From the NCBI GenBank assembly GCA_002914805.1, contig JXTB01000025.1, positions 1,199,907-1,263,906 of the forward strand: 64,000 nucleotides of DNA, written 5' to 3'. A program made the translations under genes and the position numbers. Each line of letters begins with the position of its first letter. Position 1 is the stretch's first letter. This stretch comes from Parasponia andersonii. Its lineage: Eukaryota > Streptophyta > Magnoliopsida > Rosales > Cannabaceae. The notes under the pieces were generated by a model. The model did not search any database. It was not told the DNA's origin and saw nothing but the letters and a program-made list of their open reading frames with translations. This document shows positions 38,834 through 49,852 of the stretch, in pieces.

Positions 38834-38851
38834 TTCTCCCCTCCTTATAAG
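38834..38851 (-). other. Polypurine tract of the Tekay-like element
   Basis: The element strand reads cttataaggaggggagaa immediately before the 3' LTR. This is the expected primer site for plus-strand DNA synthesis. Confidence 0.85.
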
Positions 38852-38892
38852 AATTTCGCCCCGAAATTCAAAATACAAGTCAAGGTTTTTCA

Positions 38893-41800
38893 TCATAATA
38901 AAACTTCTAACTGAAAGTTAAACAAATGAGAGTACTTCTCGTACATCTCCGTCTCGAGTTCCCAAGTAGCATCGTCCTCTTTGTGATGTTCCCAAAGTAC
39001 CTTGACAAGTGGTATCTCTTTGTTGCGAATTACCTTCAACTCTCTAGCCAACATGCGAACAGGATGCTCTTCATAGGGCACATCCTCTTGGATCGGTACA
39101 TGCACGTACTGAATAACATGAGATGGGTCTGGCGTGTACTTCTTCAACATCGACACGTGAAATACATTATGCACGTGACCCAACTGTGCAGGTAGATTCA
39201 AGCGATACGTCACTGGTCCAATTCTCTCAGTGATCTCAAAGGGACTAATATACCTCGGAGCAAGCTTACCCTTAACTCCAAATCTTGTAATACCTCGCCT
39301 TGGAGTCACTTTCAAGAATAAGGAATCACCAATATCGAAATCTACCTCATGCCTCTTCGGGTCAGCATAACTCTTCTGGCAACTCTGAATCTCTTTGAGT
39401 CTCTCTTGGATATCCTTGATCTTCTCAGTAGTCTCCTCAATCAGTTCAGGTCTGAGAGTAACATGCTCTTCTGGTTCTGCCCAACACAAAGGCGATCTAC
39501 ACGGCCTCCTATATAACACTTGATATGGAGCCACACCCACACTGGTCTGGTAACTATTATTATAAGCAAATTCCACCAAAGGAAGATGATCATCCCAGTT
39601 CCCACCAAAATCCAGTATGCAACAATGTAGCATGTCCTCAAGAATCTGAATGGTCCTTTCTGACTGACCGTCTGTCTCAGGATGGTGAGCTGTACTGATA
39701 TCCAACTGCGTACCAAATGCTTTCTGCAATGCTTTCCAAAACTTAGAAGTAAACCTTGGATCTCTGTCAGATACTATGCTTGAAGGCACACCATGTAAGC
39801 GTATGATGTTCTCCACATACAGGCTACTGAGTTTAGTAAGAGAGTAGTCAATTCGGATCAGTATAAAATGAGCACTCTTCGTTAACCGATTGACTATCAC
39901 CCAAACTGCGCCGTTCTTCCTCAAGGTCTTTGGCAAACTAGTCATGAAGTCCATCGTGATCTTGTCCTACTTCCACTCTGGAATTGGCAATGGCTAGAGT
40001 TATCCAGCTGGTCTCTGGTGTACAGCCTTGATTTGTTGATAAGTCAAACACTTAGGAACAAAAGTAGCTACATCCTTCTTCATTCCTTTCCATTAATACT
40101 GCCGTTTCAAGTTCCGGTATATCTTAGTACTACCTGGATGTACTGCGAATCTTGATTTGTGAGCCTCTATTAGAATAGTTTCTCGAAGATTAGGGTCATT
40201 AGCTACAACCAACTTCCCATTGAAAAGCAAAAACCCTTCTCTATTAGTGCTCTAACCATCTAACTGTTCACCATTTTGAAGTCGGTTCTAAGTTGTCCTC
40301 AACTCTTTGTCTTACTACTGACTCTGCTGGACAGTCTGGAGAAGAGATGGTAAAATCATAATGTTGCTCAGGCAAGCAACATCTTCATTCTCAAAATACT
40401 ACAAGTTGTAATCACCAATCGCAACTGAGTTTTTCTAATCTTCAAATACCAGTGCAGCTGGTGCATCACGAGGCTTCCTACTCAGTGCATCGGCTACAAC
40501 ATTGGCCTTACCAGGATTGTACTATAGGTCGAAGTCATAATCTTCCATATACTCAACCTATCTTCGCTGTCTCAAGTTTAAATCCTTCTAGGTAAAGAGA
40601 TACTTCAAACTCTTATGATCAGAGAATATGTTGAACTTCACACCATACAAGTAACATCATCAAATTTTCAAAGCAAAGATCACTGCTGCAAGTTCCAGAT
40701 CATGGGTAGGATAGTTCCTTTCATGTGGCTTCAACTGACGAGAAGCATAAGCTACAACTCGACCATTCTGCATTAAGACACATCCCAAACCCGTCTTTGA
40801 AGCATCGCTATACACCATATAAGGCTCGTTACTGTCAGGAATAGTAAGAATAGGTGCGGTGGTCAAACTCTGCTTCAATCTAACAAAAGCTTCTTCACTT
40901 TCGTGATCCCAAACAAACTTGACGTCCTTCTTAGTCAACTTCGTCAAAGACAAAGCAATTCTCGAGAAATCTTGCACAAAATGACGGTAGTAGCCTGCTA
41001 ATCCAAGGAAACTACAGACGTCTGTCACCTTTCTCGGTCTTTCCCACTCCAGAACAGCTTCGATCTTAGTGGGATCGACTGAAATACCTCCGTGAGAAAT
41101 CACATAGCCCAAGAACTTCACTTCTGACATCCAAAAGTCATACTTTGATTTCTTGGCATACAACTAATGATCTCTCAAGGTCTTAAGTACTATCCCCAGA
41201 TGTTCGGCATGTTCTTCTCGAGTCTTGGAATACACCAGGATATCGTCAATGAACACAAGCAAAAAACGATCCAAAAACGACCTGAAAATCCGATTCATGA
41301 GATACATAAAGGTTGCGGGTGCATTCGTTAAACCAAATGGCATCACCAGAGACTTAAAGTGACTATATCAGGTTCTGAATGCTGTCTTCGGTATATCATC
41401 CTCCCTTATCTTCAACTGATGATAACCGGATCTCAAATCGATCTTGGAGAAGAATCTTGAACCACCGAGTTGATCAAACAACTCATCTATCCTTGACAAA
41501 GGATACTTGTTCTTCACTGTCAACTATTTCAACTTCCGGTAATCCACACAAAGTCTCAACGAACCATCAGCTTTCTTCGCAAACAAAACAAGAACACTCG
41601 AAAGAGAAGTACTACTGCGAATAAAGCCCTTGGAAAGCAGATCGTTCAATTGTTCTCTTAATTCTTCTATCTCAGCAGGTGCCATGCGATAGGCTGGAAT
41701 AGAAACTGGCTGAGCTTCAGGAACTAGTTTAATACAGAACTCAATCTCCCTATCAGGTGGTAACCCCGGTAAGTCTTCAGGAAACACCTCTGAATACTCA

Positions 41801-43503
41801 CACACTTCTTGATCGTCTGTCCTCACCTTACCATCCATGGCAAACAAGTTTCCATAACACTAAAGTTTCTTCCTTCCACCCATGCACGCTTTCAGAACAG
41901 GACTAGGCTTCAACGGACTCATCCCAGCCTGATAGATAATAGGATATCCATCGCTAGGAAAAAGAGTCATCTGCTTCTTATGACAGTCCACAACAGCTCA
42001 ATACTTCGACAACCAATCCATACCGAGTATCACGTCATACTGTCCCATCGGCAACACAATCAAATCAACAAGAAGCTTCCTATCACCAATCTTAACCCGA
42101 CAAGACTTACACACACTAGACACATTGGCCATTCCTCCCAAAGGTGTACCCAACGACAATACATAATCCAAATCAGAAAATTTCAACCCTAACAGTTGAG
42201 CAAACAATAAGGATATGAATGAATGGGATGCACTAGTATCAAACAAAACATGTGCCCAAGAGTGTGAAAGAAGGATCATACCGTTAACAACACCTCGGCA
42301 AGTGCAATCCTGAGTGTCGTCTGCCCTAGTAAAAGCATAGGCTTGGCCAATCACCTTTCCCTTTGTTGCCTCTTCCCTGGCCAGGACGGCTGCTGCTGGA
42401 TCTTGGATCACTACTGCCATGTTCATTCCCACCCTGACTCCCTGAGGCCTGAGAAGTCTGAAAGTTCTGAGTAAAACCCTGAGGGCGGTACTGATGCTGA
42501 TAAGGCTGAGGGGAAGTAAAAGCCTACGAAGCACCCTGTGACTATTGTGGCCTTGCCTGAGTGCTCTGATAAGAAGCAGAACTTGACTGGCTCCTCTGCG
42601 GTCCTCCCTGAGAAAGAGGAGATTTCTGCAGACGGTTGGGACACTCCTTCTTCCGATGACCCTGCTGGCCACAAATAAAACATCCTCCATACGGACTACC
42701 TCTGCCACCCCCAGAAGAACCACTACTATTTGAGCTGTCACTGCAAGGAGTACCCTGGGCTGACCATTGCCCCTGGTTCTTTCTGGTGGCTTTCCTGTTA
42801 TTTCCTCTCCGTTGGTTCCTCTTGGAATCCAAACTTTCTTCAATGGCCTCTGCCCGTTGGGCAGCCACTGCAATCTCAGGAAGAGTATGGAAAGTCTGAG
42901 TGCCAATCCTGTTGAAAATATTCTGATTCAGACGACTCCTGAACTTAGCAACTCGGTACTTCTCACTTGTACCTGGTCCAAGAGCAACACTTGCCAACTC
43001 AGTGAACTCTATCAGGTATTCATTCACCGTTCTGTTATCTTGGATCAAAGTCTCAAATCGGTTCACAACTTCATCCTGTTGATCCTCATTGGCATACTGG
43101 GCCTTGAAAATCCGTTCAAAGTCTCCCTAAGTCAAGCCCACTACATCTTGCATCCATTCCACTGTTTCCCACCAACGAATGGCACTCCTTGTCAAACGGT
43201 AACAGCAAACACAGCCCAAAGCTCAACCGGAGTACCAAGGGCTCGAAAATGCCTCTCCATCTCATGCAACCAAGCAAGTGCCGTGAGAGCTTCTGGTCTA
43301 TCATCAAAGTGCCTTGGCTGGAGACGCATGAATTGTTGAAGGTCATCAACCTGATTCAACTGACGTTCCCTCGGAGCTGGAAGCTGATAGTCTGGATTAC
43401 TCTTTTGGACGAATGCTTGATGTATTGCCTCGATCAAATGAGTGAAATCCGGACGAGGAGGTTCGGCATCAGGCTGGTGCCTCGGAACTCTTCTAGGAGG
43501 CAT
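38893..43503 (-). pseudogene. Tekay-like gag-pol remnant
   Basis: Gag starts at 43503 (MPPRRVPRHQPDAEPPRP), shifts frame near 43190, and has a zinc knuckle CFICGQQGHRKKEC near 42690-42650. Protease is near 42260 (VLFDTSASHSFIS, with a changed active site). Reverse transcriptase runs 41780-40970, with [12 protein letters not shown] and [11 protein letters not shown]. RNase H has [14 protein letters not shown]. Integrase and the C-terminal region form an open 353-codon stretch (39954-38893), ending in a chromodomain-like VLWEHHKEDDATWELETEM. Stops at 41526-41524, 41370-41368 and 41166-41164 replace residues that are usually Gln or Arg, as expected from C-to-T decay. It is not expected to be functional. 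Confidence 0.9.
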
Positions 43504-43616
43504 CCTTAAAAGTCTGAAATAATATGCCAAACTGTTAGTGCGATGATGATAAATGCTTGTCATAAAAACAACTCAATCTAGTTTAATGGTGATATGTCCG
43601 AGCTGTTAAACTCAAA

Positions 43617-43628
43617 GCTCTAATACCA
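43617..43628 (-). other. Primer-binding site of the Tekay-like element
   Basis: The element strand reads TGGTATTAGAGC, one change from the initiator-Met tRNA match TGGTATCAGAGC. It lies about 8 bases inside the 5' LTR end. Confidence 0.85.
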
Positions 43629-43636
43629 AAAATTTT

Positions 43637-45845
43637 TGTCACGACCCAAAACCCGGGCTAGTGGTAGAAGGGGAATTTCACGAAAGTGAGAAATTCCTTG
43701 ATTTATTTGAAAAGTGTCAAAAGTTCTAGTTTTTATAAAAACGGTCCATTTAAATAAAATAATCAAAATTCCATCCCGTGAACCACTCCCACAGTTCGTA
43801 TATACCATCAAACATAGATTGAACAATTACTTAAAAACATGAAATTAAATACAAAACTAAGCATCATCGTCATCCACAACAAAAATCAAACACCAGAATG
43901 GCATACATAAGTTTGCAGACAAAATAGAAAGCAGTAATCTTGGTTCAATGCAAACACAAAATCCAAATAGTCCAAAGACTATGACAACAAACTTCTAGCA
44001 TTATCAAGAGACGAACTGCAATCAGGATAACCTCTTACTCCTCTTGATCACCAAGATCGCACTTAACACCACCTGAGAAGGAAGGTAGGGGGTGAGCATA
44101 CAAGGCCCAGTAGGAAAATAGTTACCTCGGGAAAAAATAGTTCAGTGATGAGAATCTCCTGCATGGTTAGTTCAAATTCAAAACATACACTCACATATAT
44201 ATATATATATATATATATAATCCAAACCATGAGCCAATATATATATAAAACAGTGTAATCAAAACTATCACTCCATATGCACATGACACAAATCAACCTA
44301 TACTCATGAGCTCACATCCTCTCATCTGTAGAAACCCAGGATGATGACACTAAGTGTACCTAACAGCTTGCCTGATGCCTAGGCCCATACCTGGAGGGGA
44401 CACCCATGTGTCGCCTACCAAACCTGGAGGAGCAACCGAATTGCGTACACCTGCCAAATGGGGAGGTAATCAGAAGTAACAAAATCTCGCGCGAGTTTAC
44501 GAACTTTCACCGATGGTGGGACACGCAGCGCCACACTGTAAAACCCACGATGCTAACACGGTGCTCATGTATGATCCTATGACACGTGCAATACAGACTG
44601 AAGTGTAAAAACTATTGTACTCTAGTTTTTCAGTAAAACATGCATAATAGAGTTTTATAGAAAAACAGGCAGTATAATGATTCTATTTTTTATATTCCCA
44701 AAATAACCTGCACATAGCAAACTCCCAGAGTAGTATAGTAAATATTGTATAACCATATTCCATCACATATAATTCAAATCATTAAAAACACACTTGTTCT
44801 TATATGCTGTAGAAAATAAGTTTTTAACTCAAAAAAGGTATAAAACGAAGGTAACTAAACCCCTAACTCAACAGAATAGCGACACCATACTATTGAGTCT
44901 TCAAGCTGTCGTTGACGATCACCCGGAGGGTCGGGAACCAATTCCAAGCTCTCGATCGTCCTCGTGTGAAAAACCAACTTTTTTACCGGAGCTTCAATTC
45001 CATAAACGGACCTCTTCACTGAATTCCTAGCACCCAGAATAGCTAGGTTAGACATATAACTTATCCAATTCGGGTCCGGGCCCATACCGGACCTGTGGCA
45101 CGTAAAATGAGACAAAATCTTGACCGTCCGATCTCGATTGTCGTGCCGATCACCAAACCACACAATATATATATCAAACTTCTCCATTTTCATAGTACAT
45201 TCCAAAAATATAGTCAAAAACACAATCCAACGACCAGATCGAGAACAACAACTATAAACTCGAAATGCCAAAAATGGTAACTTTCAATCCGAGCAAAATG
45301 GAGTTGAGATATATATACCTTGATGATCCTTGCGACGATACGAATCCAACGAGACCGGTTTGAGGCCGAATGGTTGCCAGAATCGTCACCGGTGACGAAA
45401 AAACCGAAACGGTCAAAACGATATCAGTGGTTTTTTCCGGCGATACAGGTGGCGGCAGCAAGCGGCGAGGGGCGGCGGAGCTTCGTGGCAGCTTGGCGAA
45501 GGCTTGCCAGCTAGTTGGGGTGGCGGGCGGTGACCGGAGGTGATCTTGCGGTGGTGCGGCCGAGAGAGATCCGAGAGAGGAGAGAAAAAGAGAGTTTCGG
45601 GGAGAGAGAGAGAAGAAGAGAGGGGATTGGTTGAGCAGGGCCACGTGGCCCAACCTTATAGGGCTGTAAAATTTTTCAAAAATTGTATATAAATCCCTAA
45701 AATTTTAAATCTCTATCAATCTAATTCTCCAAAATTTGTAATTTAATCACTCTGTGCAAAACTTTTGCAAATTAGTCCCCACAATATTTTGTCCGAAAAA
45801 TTGATAAAATGTCCAAATTACCTACGAAAATTCCGGATTTTTACA
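43637..45845 (-). repeat. 5' LTR of the Tekay-like element (complete, about 2.2 kb)
   Basis: On the plus strand it starts TGTCACGACCCAAAACCCGG and ends TTTTTACA at 45845, giving TG...CA termini. An (AT)n run lies at 44194-44219, in the part missing from the other LTR. It borders the truncated end of UGT pseudogene B. Confidence 0.92.
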
Positions 45846-47570
45846 AATTTGGCTATAAATTCCTCTATGTTCCTATCCGAACTACCCCCTTGACTGACTG
45901 CCACCCTAGCCTAATCTCTCCACTCAATAACATTCTTCTTAATCTCCTTTCCCTTTTCTCCTTCCAGCAATTCCTTTATGCAATTCTCCAGAACTTCTCT
46001 TCTCACTATTCCATTCTCGTCCGGCCGAGCTCTTATTCCCACTCCCCAAACATCTTCAACATACTTGGCATTCGTTGTTTGATCAGTCTACTGGGGCATG
46101 GCTACCAATGGGACTCCCAAGCTAAGGGCCTCAAGGGTCGAGTTGAACCCACAATGGGTCACAAAGCACCGTACTGATTTATGGGCCAGTCCCGCAAGCT
46201 GAGGGCACCAGTTAACGATAAGACCCTTCTCAAACGTCTCATCTTTGAATAATTCCAAGGGCAGTTTGGTTTCTTCCGATTCCCTCACGACCCATAAGAA
46301 GTAGTGATTACTTCTCTTCAAACCCCAAGCTAGCTTTCTCATTTGTTCCGCTTCTAAGGCCGAAAGGCTGCCAAATGAGACGTAAACGATCGAGCCTAAC
46401 GACTTGTCGTTTAGCCAGCTTATGCAAGTGTCGTTGTTAGGTTTCCAGAGATAGATGCTGTAGTCTTTGTCGTTTTCAAGTCTTTTGTCTAAGTACATGG
46501 ATGGAACCGTCGGACCTACTGCCCTTATAGGAGGCCAGAGCTTTTCCATCCATTCCACAGTCTGAACAAAACCACACCCAAAAAAAAAAAAAAAAAGTCT
46601 AGTCAGGATAATTAAATTGACAAATTAATTTTAGATCAAAAGTATTCATTATTTGATGCATCACAGCATGTATGTACTATATGTAGCGGTACCGCATAAT
46701 TGATATTAGAATCTGACACCAATTGTGATTACAAGCATAATCAGCACAATAATCATAATCAGGTAGAAGGGTTCTGAGTTCAAATTCATACCTTCGAGTT
46801 AAAACGAAAACGAATGAGACAGAGTATATGGTATATTCCACAATGTTACAGATATTATAATAACGCACATATACACGTATTTGTACGTCTACGCTTACCT
46901 TGTTTTCTAGCTCCGGGAAGCCATTGAAGATCACTAAATTCGCTTTATCAATATTAGAGAACTAGTTCACCACCATATGATACTGAGCTGGGTACGATTC
47001 GGGGGAATTGACAAAAGATGGGATATCTGAAATATCAAGCGGAGGCAACGTAGGGAGTGAAACGGTTTTCTCCGACAAGGGGAGCCGAAGGAGTCCCTTA
47101 TGGACGTGGTAATATATGGTGTTGACGGCAAAAGACTGAGTGAAGAAAGCAGCTCTGGCCAAGCCGAAATCCTTGGCCACGTCAAGCGCCCAAGGCAAGA
47201 AAGAGTCGTAGACAAGTGCGTCGACCTGTCGACCAGAATCTCGAAGCCTTGTTATTAGATCAGCCAAGTTTCGAGACCCCACGACTCGGAAAGTTTCTAG
47301 GTAGGCTTTGATCTGGGAGACAGAACGGCCGGTACTGTCGTAGCCGTCGGAGATGGTCTCGAAATCGATGTTGAGGTTACTTGTTGGGGTAGTGGCGAGG
47401 TGCAAAGAGTTGTGGACGAAGATGGTGGTGACCAAAGTGGCTTTGATTCCTTTGGAGACTAGACGCTTGGCGAATTGGAGCATGGGGTTTAGGTGGCTTT
47501 GGGTGGGATAAGGTAGAAGCAGGACGTGAGGATTATAATATGAGCTTCTCTTTTCCTTTTGATGATCCAT
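45846..47570 (-). pseudogene. UGT74-like glycosyltransferase pseudogene, copy B
   Basis: Exon 1 is 47570-46899 and exon 2 runs from 46561 to the element boundary at 45846; the intron is 338 bp with GT-AG ends. Three in-frame TAG stops occur: 46964-46962 (Gln in copy A), 46090-46088 (the Trp of PQWTDQ in the PSPG box) and 45913-45911 (Leu in copy A). PYPTQSH replaces PYPTQGH next to the catalytic His. The last residues and the stop codon are cut off by the Tekay-like 5' LTR. The rest aligns closely with copies A and D, including HCGFNST. A read-through transcript would run into the LTR. Clearly a pseudogene. Confidence 0.92.
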
Positions 47571-48662
47571 TTCTGTATCTTGATCATCAAGGTTTACGTG
47601 TATGACTCTTTTTCTAGTTCTTGGTCAGTTCCTTGGCTAACCAATAATTAAGAATATATGTAGAAATATAATTAGATCTTCACAGCTTTAAGCTAAATGG
47701 GTGGATAAAAGGACTCACTAGAAACAAACAAGTTTATCTTTTGTGCACAGTTATGTATTCTAAAAATTATGCACAGTACAAAGATTGATTGCTTAATTAT
47801 CGGTCTTTATATTATATTTTGGTTATATTTTGGTTATTAGAATGAGTAAGAATTTTTTTTTAATTAAAGAATAACAAAAAGTCACTTTGTCTTTCTTGTC
47901 AGAGTCATCAAATCAAAAGGTTGGACTTCACCGAGATCTCTTATTAAAATACCTAACTTCTTATTGAAAAAAAGAGAAGAAAAGAAATAATAACCTTTTT
48001 TTTTTTTTTTTTTAGTAGAATCAGCAAGTTAGAGGTCGGTTTACCTCAAATCTCTTGATTGTAAAGTCACCAACCCTCATCTTTTCTTTTGAATAAGTAA
48101 TTGGGCCTAATACACTTTCTATATTTAGGTTGTATTCCAAGTGTGTACATACATGTCATCTTGTGATCAAGTTCACCAATTTATGTCCAATCACTCTAAA
48201 TTAGATACACAAGTTAAAAGAAAAAAAAAACCTGTTAAAAATAGTTAATTAACTCAATTTCAAATGAAACAATTGCTTAACGGCAGTACTGGCCGCCGAC
48301 ACTAAAACTGGCCATTCGATCAAAATTATTTTGATCGGAGATATCTAATCTTTGCTTATGGATTGTGCAGACACGATTATGGGTTTTGGCTTTTAGATGT
48401 ATATCCCACACTGTGGCTTTTGATCTAGGTTGAATTCGATTATTATTTTTCCTCAAAAAACTCAATTTCAAATGGTCGGACGCACATTATGATATAGATA
48501 ATAAATTAATTAGACTAATTTTATAGATATTATATATTATCCAATAATAATAGTCTCATTATAATTACATTTTATATAAAATTTACGTGAAATCTAATTT
48601 ATTATTTAGAATCACTCGTTAACAAAATAATACATCGTTGTAGAGTTTGTAATCACTAATAT

Positions 48663-48830
48663 CTGTCACATTGCTCAATTAATTACGATCTTTTCTAAAA
48701 TCTTATTTCTTTATCTGTCTGTCACATTGCTCAATTAATTACGATCTTTTTTAAAATCTTATTTCTTTATCTGTCTGTCACATTGCTCAATTAATTACGA
48801 TCTTTTTTAAAATCTTATTTCTTTATCTGA
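48663..48830. repeat. 56-bp tandem repeat, three copies
   Basis: Units beginning ctgtcacattgctcaattaa start at 48663, 48719 and 48775. They are nearly identical (one C/T difference seen), which points to recent amplification. Confidence 0.92.
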
Positions 48831-49121
48831 GATTTTCTTCGAACAATAGCGAAAAAAACTATCCTTTATATAACTTGTGTAATGTGTTTAGGTCTTTTTC
48901 TTTCAACTTTGTTACTGTAATTGGCAAGTTTTTGTATCATCAACATCGTTAACACTTCACCCACAAATGACTACGTAGTTGGAAGCTTTTAGCCCCTTTA
49001 AACGAGTCATGAGCTTCCACTGTTCCACATGCCTTGTCTAATTTACCTTTTCAAATTGGCTAGCTGTCTTTTACTGGTAGACCAATTATACATGCTACGT
49101 ACGTATATAGTGACAATATAC

Positions 49122-49141
49122 ATATATATATATATATATAT
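49122..49141. repeat. (AT)n microsatellite
   Basis: A short pure AT run flanked by tgtacgtacg-type sequence. Confidence 0.85.
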
Positions 49142-49189
49142 GTACGTACGATTACCCAAAAAAAATGTACGTGTGCCTATACCACGCTT

Positions 49190-49781
49190 TCTAGCTCAAG
49201 GAAACTATTAAAAAGTACTAATTCCTCTTAATCAATATTAGAAAACTGGTTCACTAATTAACATATAAGGTATATTAATTAGAGTCAGAAAGTTTCCAAA
49301 TATACTTTGATTTCAGTTGTCAAACAAAAACGATCGTAACCATCAGCGATAGTCTCAAAGTCGATGTTTAGGTTGTTTGTTGGTATGGGCAGAGCTAGGA
49401 TTTTAGTCATATGGGGTTTAAAATTACATTTTATTTATTTTATGGGGGCTATTTTATATTTTCTCTACTTTTTAGTGGGATTTTTGGACATAATTTAGGA
49501 TAAAAAATTATAAATATGTGTAATAATTGAACATTTTTAAAAAAGAAAGATAAAATTGAGTGGGGACTTGGACAATGTCCCTCCGTCCCTGCTTGTTGGG
49601 GATGTGCATGCTTTGAGAGTTCTGGACAAAGATGGTGGTAGCCATGGTGGCTTTGGTAATTCCTTTGGAGCTTGGCGAATTGGAGGATATGGGGTTGATG
49701 TGGCCTTGAGTGGGACAAGGTAGAAGCAGGACATACATGAGAATTATGATATGAGATTCTCATTTCCTTTTGATTATCCAT
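49190..49781 (-). pseudogene. UGT74-like exon 1 relic, copy C
   Basis: The minus strand begins MDNQKEMRISYHNSHV at 49781, then CPTQGHIN in a shifted frame, and TTIFVQNS. After a 209-bp insertion it resumes with LNIDFETIADGYDR and TEIKVYLETF (about 49380-49285), and ends with pieces of the exon 1 tail (LVLFNSFLELE-like) at about 49260-49190. Large parts of exon 1 between these are deleted and no exon 2 follows. It is a dead copy of the cluster gene. Confidence 0.85.
49384..49592. mobile_element. Small insertion in UGT relic C, MITE-like
   Basis: A 209-bp segment interrupts sequence that is continuous in copies A and B. It is flanked by TTGTTGG at 49377-49383 and at 49593-49599, which fits a 7-bp target duplication. 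Ends are tatgggcagagctagg and ccctccgtccctgc; inverted similarity between them is weak. The family is not identified. Confidence 0.6.
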
Positions 49782-49852
49782 TTAGCTCTTTTTATTTTTC
49801 TTGGTTAATTCCTTGGCTAAATGATATGAGCACGAACACAAGAGAGCTTCAG

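Larger units (their letters stand above)
37016..45845 (-). mobile_element. Ty3/gypsy chromovirus, Tekay-like, interrupting UGT copy B
   Basis: LTRs at (gap) 37237-38833 and 43637-45845 enclose a minus-strand gag-pol. The polypurine tract on the element strand (cttataaggaggggagaa) abuts the 3' LTR start TGTAAAAACC at 38833. The primer-binding site (TGGTATTAGAGC, initiator-Met type with one change) is at 43628-43617. Domain order is gag, protease, RT, RNase H, integrase and a chromodomain-like tail, as in Tekay/Del chromoviruses. The right edge is fused to the last codons of UGT copy B. The left target site is hidden in the N gap, so the target duplication cannot be checked. Confidence 0.9.
47571..49189. 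other. AT-rich spacer upstream of UGT copy B
   Basis: No gene is supported. It holds the copy B promoter area, a poly-T run near 47997-48014, a 56-bp triplication and an (AT)n run at 49122-49141. The frame at 48277-48471 shows no known motif. Confidence 0.55.
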
